Below, piece by piece: positions 8,001 through 8,152 of a stretch of 8,152 bases of DNA. The position numbers and the translations under genes were made by a program. This DNA is from UBA1723 sp018066165 (GTDB lineage: Bacteria > Bacteroidota > Bacteroidia > Bacteroidales > Paludibacteraceae), in assembly GCA_018066165.1 (NCBI GenBank), contig JAGHRX010000231.1:1-8152 (forward strand), in the 5' to 3' direction. The notes under the pieces were generated by a model. It did not search any database and was not told where the DNA came from. It was given only the letters and a program-made list of their open reading frames with translations. Each line of letters opens with the position of its first letter. The first letter of the stretch is position 1.

Positions 8001-8073
8001 CATTAGTTATACATGAAGCACATGTTACTCCTAGTAAAGTGTTTAACCAGTTAATCTTTTTCATTATTCGCAT
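5053..8073 (-). CDS. Secreted multidomain CotH-family kinase-like protein with LTD, chitobiase-C-like and T9SS sorting domains
   Basis: A 1006-residue exported protein. The signal peptide is within about 1-26; the better start may be Met4 (8064), giving MKKINW and a longer leader from the predicted promoter. Domains: lamin-tail-like (LTD) about 28-165; chitobiase/hexosaminidase C-terminal-like fold about 181-256 (YYTTNGDIPT, then SLRARAYKDG); CotH kinase-like about 272-660; a beta-rich linker to about 760; a second LTD about 766-915 (LYLNEICASNQ, DWIEVYNSS); and a C-terminal sorting domain about 935-1006 (VRVYSILGNLV, GIYLVKV, WKVVVE), as in T9SS type A cargo. Kinase-family features are SLKIKANKRSG 348-358, YGMFFITER 426-434 with E433, NTDWVTNN 511-518 with D513, and FDTDFG 535-540 with D536 and D538. 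CotH proteins are atypical protein kinases of spore coats; the role of exported bacterial homologues is largely unknown. It is likely translocated by T9SS and attached to the cell surface. As first gene of the operon it may act on or bind the surface polysaccharide machinery (inference). Confidence 0.9.
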   Translation of the reverse strand: MRIMKKINWLNTLLGVTCASCITNANSEVRISEIMTNNVATVLSETYNYDGYVEFYNDGSSFNLKGWKVTSVKEGKEDWTVTLDSSHNLPKGYSLLFFADKEISSTTASKMKSNYAGSVGGKLSTDEGSSITFEKDGKKIQLEYNQQYPHISYCADGYMIPTPGAENNKLVTPITNRVAAPTVKTGKPGLYQEEVSVELECQTSGAKIYYTTNGDIPTEKSSVYSGAIKINKPTSLRARAYKDGMLYSEIMTGSYILPDEWHNNCVNNADPLPVVSITANYKDINDEMIGIYVVGKNGKLGCEKVANYNQDWMRSANFEYFLNGECVDNQEVEIGVYGGCTRVHVGKSLKIKANKRSGKNKMNYTSFFPSRPYKKYKSLALRNGGNGYQFTQPRWRDMYIQSLTEGMDIDRQLAQPVAFYLNGEFYGMFFITERTNEDYLYHNYGLDEDEIDMFTMSGSYQLEAGTTDALNKMLNYVKKSYNDADFYDKLDNMIDINEYMNYQIIEQYVGNTDWVTNNLKIWRKRDGGKFRWILFDTDFGLSPRATAVDTNMIDFTARNLKTSSSTAQCIMQAVLKNEDLRWRFLDQYLDCLENQFTDERIETNWDSLWKMSEYEMCATMSHTRFLDCPAEFASYQSDCETMRQFAKDRKPIIVKQLKKEYELGDNQTNVKIRAVFPNNEEPKFNFLINKRELNGIKYDTKRYANSRIKIEPEAPYGYKLSRWEMNNEMIKDANGKKYIEDYFTTTVKSSEVKITMYFEYDPDVTLPEGLYLNEICASNQSTLDENGEASDWIEVYNSSDKDINIAGLTVENVTKAVQSVIPTGNKQTIIPAHEYKLLWADKHPELGPLHLAFKLSATVPETISIHKYYRDSEVELSNITTTPHNPDESYGRKTDGADEIVLFAKCNDLEGNEIVTSTPLSANGSIECPSTDVEIEKAVSGRTYVIAEGKNIKVQNANGKDVRVYSILGNLVANEKADSNIFNITIPTMGIYLVKVDSQCWKVVVE

Positions 8074-8092
8074 GGTTACAATTAGTAAGTTG

Positions 8093-8126
8093 CAAAACTA
8101 CAATTTTTTCATAAATATTGCATAAA
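8093..8126 (-). promoter_or_regulatory. Bacteroides-type promoter for the CotH-like gene and operon
   Basis: On the minus strand, TAGTTTTG (8100-8093) matches the Bacteroidota -7 consensus TAnnTTTG exactly. A weak -33 candidate, TTTATG (8126-8121), lies 20 bp upstream, within the usual spacing. Transcription would begin near 8086-8090, leaving only about 15 nt before the first in-frame ATG (8073) and about 24 nt before the second (8064). The gaps between the downstream genes show no comparable element, so this is the likely promoter of all four genes. Confidence 0.6.
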
Positions 8127-8148
8127 GTGTTGATATATATTTATGAAA
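8107..8148. repeat. 12-bp perfect inverted repeat over the promoter, candidate operator
   Basis: TTTCATAAATAT at 8107-8118 is the exact reverse complement of 8137-8148, with an 18-bp spacer, so the arms are 30 bp apart centre to centre, close to three helical turns. The proximal arm lies between the -33 and -7 elements and the distal arm lies upstream of -33. This placement fits a two-site operator for a regulator, though the region is AT-rich and chance is not excluded. No regulator gene is in the window. Confidence 0.5.
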
Positions 8149-8152
8149 CTTC

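Noticed and set aside
8092..8152. CRISPR array, tRNA or insertion-sequence end
   Set aside because: No repeated spacer pattern, no cloverleaf and no transposase or terminal repeat was seen here or at 1-199.

Overview
The window looks like a chromosomal segment from a member of the Bacteroidota, probably of the order Bacteroidales and possibly Prevotella-like. Three things point there. The largest protein ends in what looks like a type IX secretion (T9SS) type A sorting domain. Upstream of it is an exact match to the Bacteroides -7 promoter element (TAnnTTTG). The polysaccharide co-polymerase has the N-terminal Wzz / C-terminal BY-kinase fusion architecture common in Bacteroidales capsule loci. 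The genus cannot be fixed from the sequence alone.

All four genes lie on the minus strand, so transcription runs from high to low coordinates. They are closely spaced (gaps of 44, 27 and 6 bp) and form a probable operon. In order of transcription they are: (1) 8073-5053, a secreted, multidomain CotH-family kinase-like protein with two lamin-tail-like domains, a chitobiase-C-like domain and a T9SS tail; (2) 5008-2600, a Wzc-like polysaccharide co-polymerase with a cytoplasmic BY-kinase-like domain that has lost several signature residues; (3) 2572-1151, an AlgI-type MBOAT membrane O-acyltransferase; (4) 1144-200, a membrane-anchored SGNH-fold protein of the AlgJ/AlgX/DltD type.

Read together, the last three genes look like a module for exporting and O-acylating (probably O-acetylating) a surface polysaccharide. 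The MBOAT would pass acyl groups across the inner membrane, the SGNH protein would place them on the glycan in the periplasm, and the co-polymerase would govern chain length and export. No glycosyltransferase, flippase, polymerase or outer-membrane Wza-type exporter is in the window, so the sugar chain must be made by genes elsewhere. The link between the CotH-like protein and this module is inferred from gene order only.

The non-coding ends hold structure. At 8093-8152 there is a promoter candidate whose -33/-7 spacer is overlapped by one arm of a 12-bp perfect inverted repeat (a candidate operator). At 1-199, after the last gene, there is a probable terminator hairpin with a competing alternative stem, then a 50-bp perfect palindrome with no spacer. 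The most unusual observations are the degenerate BY-kinase active site, the coupling of a T9SS-exported CotH kinase-like protein to a polysaccharide acylation operon, the long palindrome and the promoter-embedded inverted repeat.
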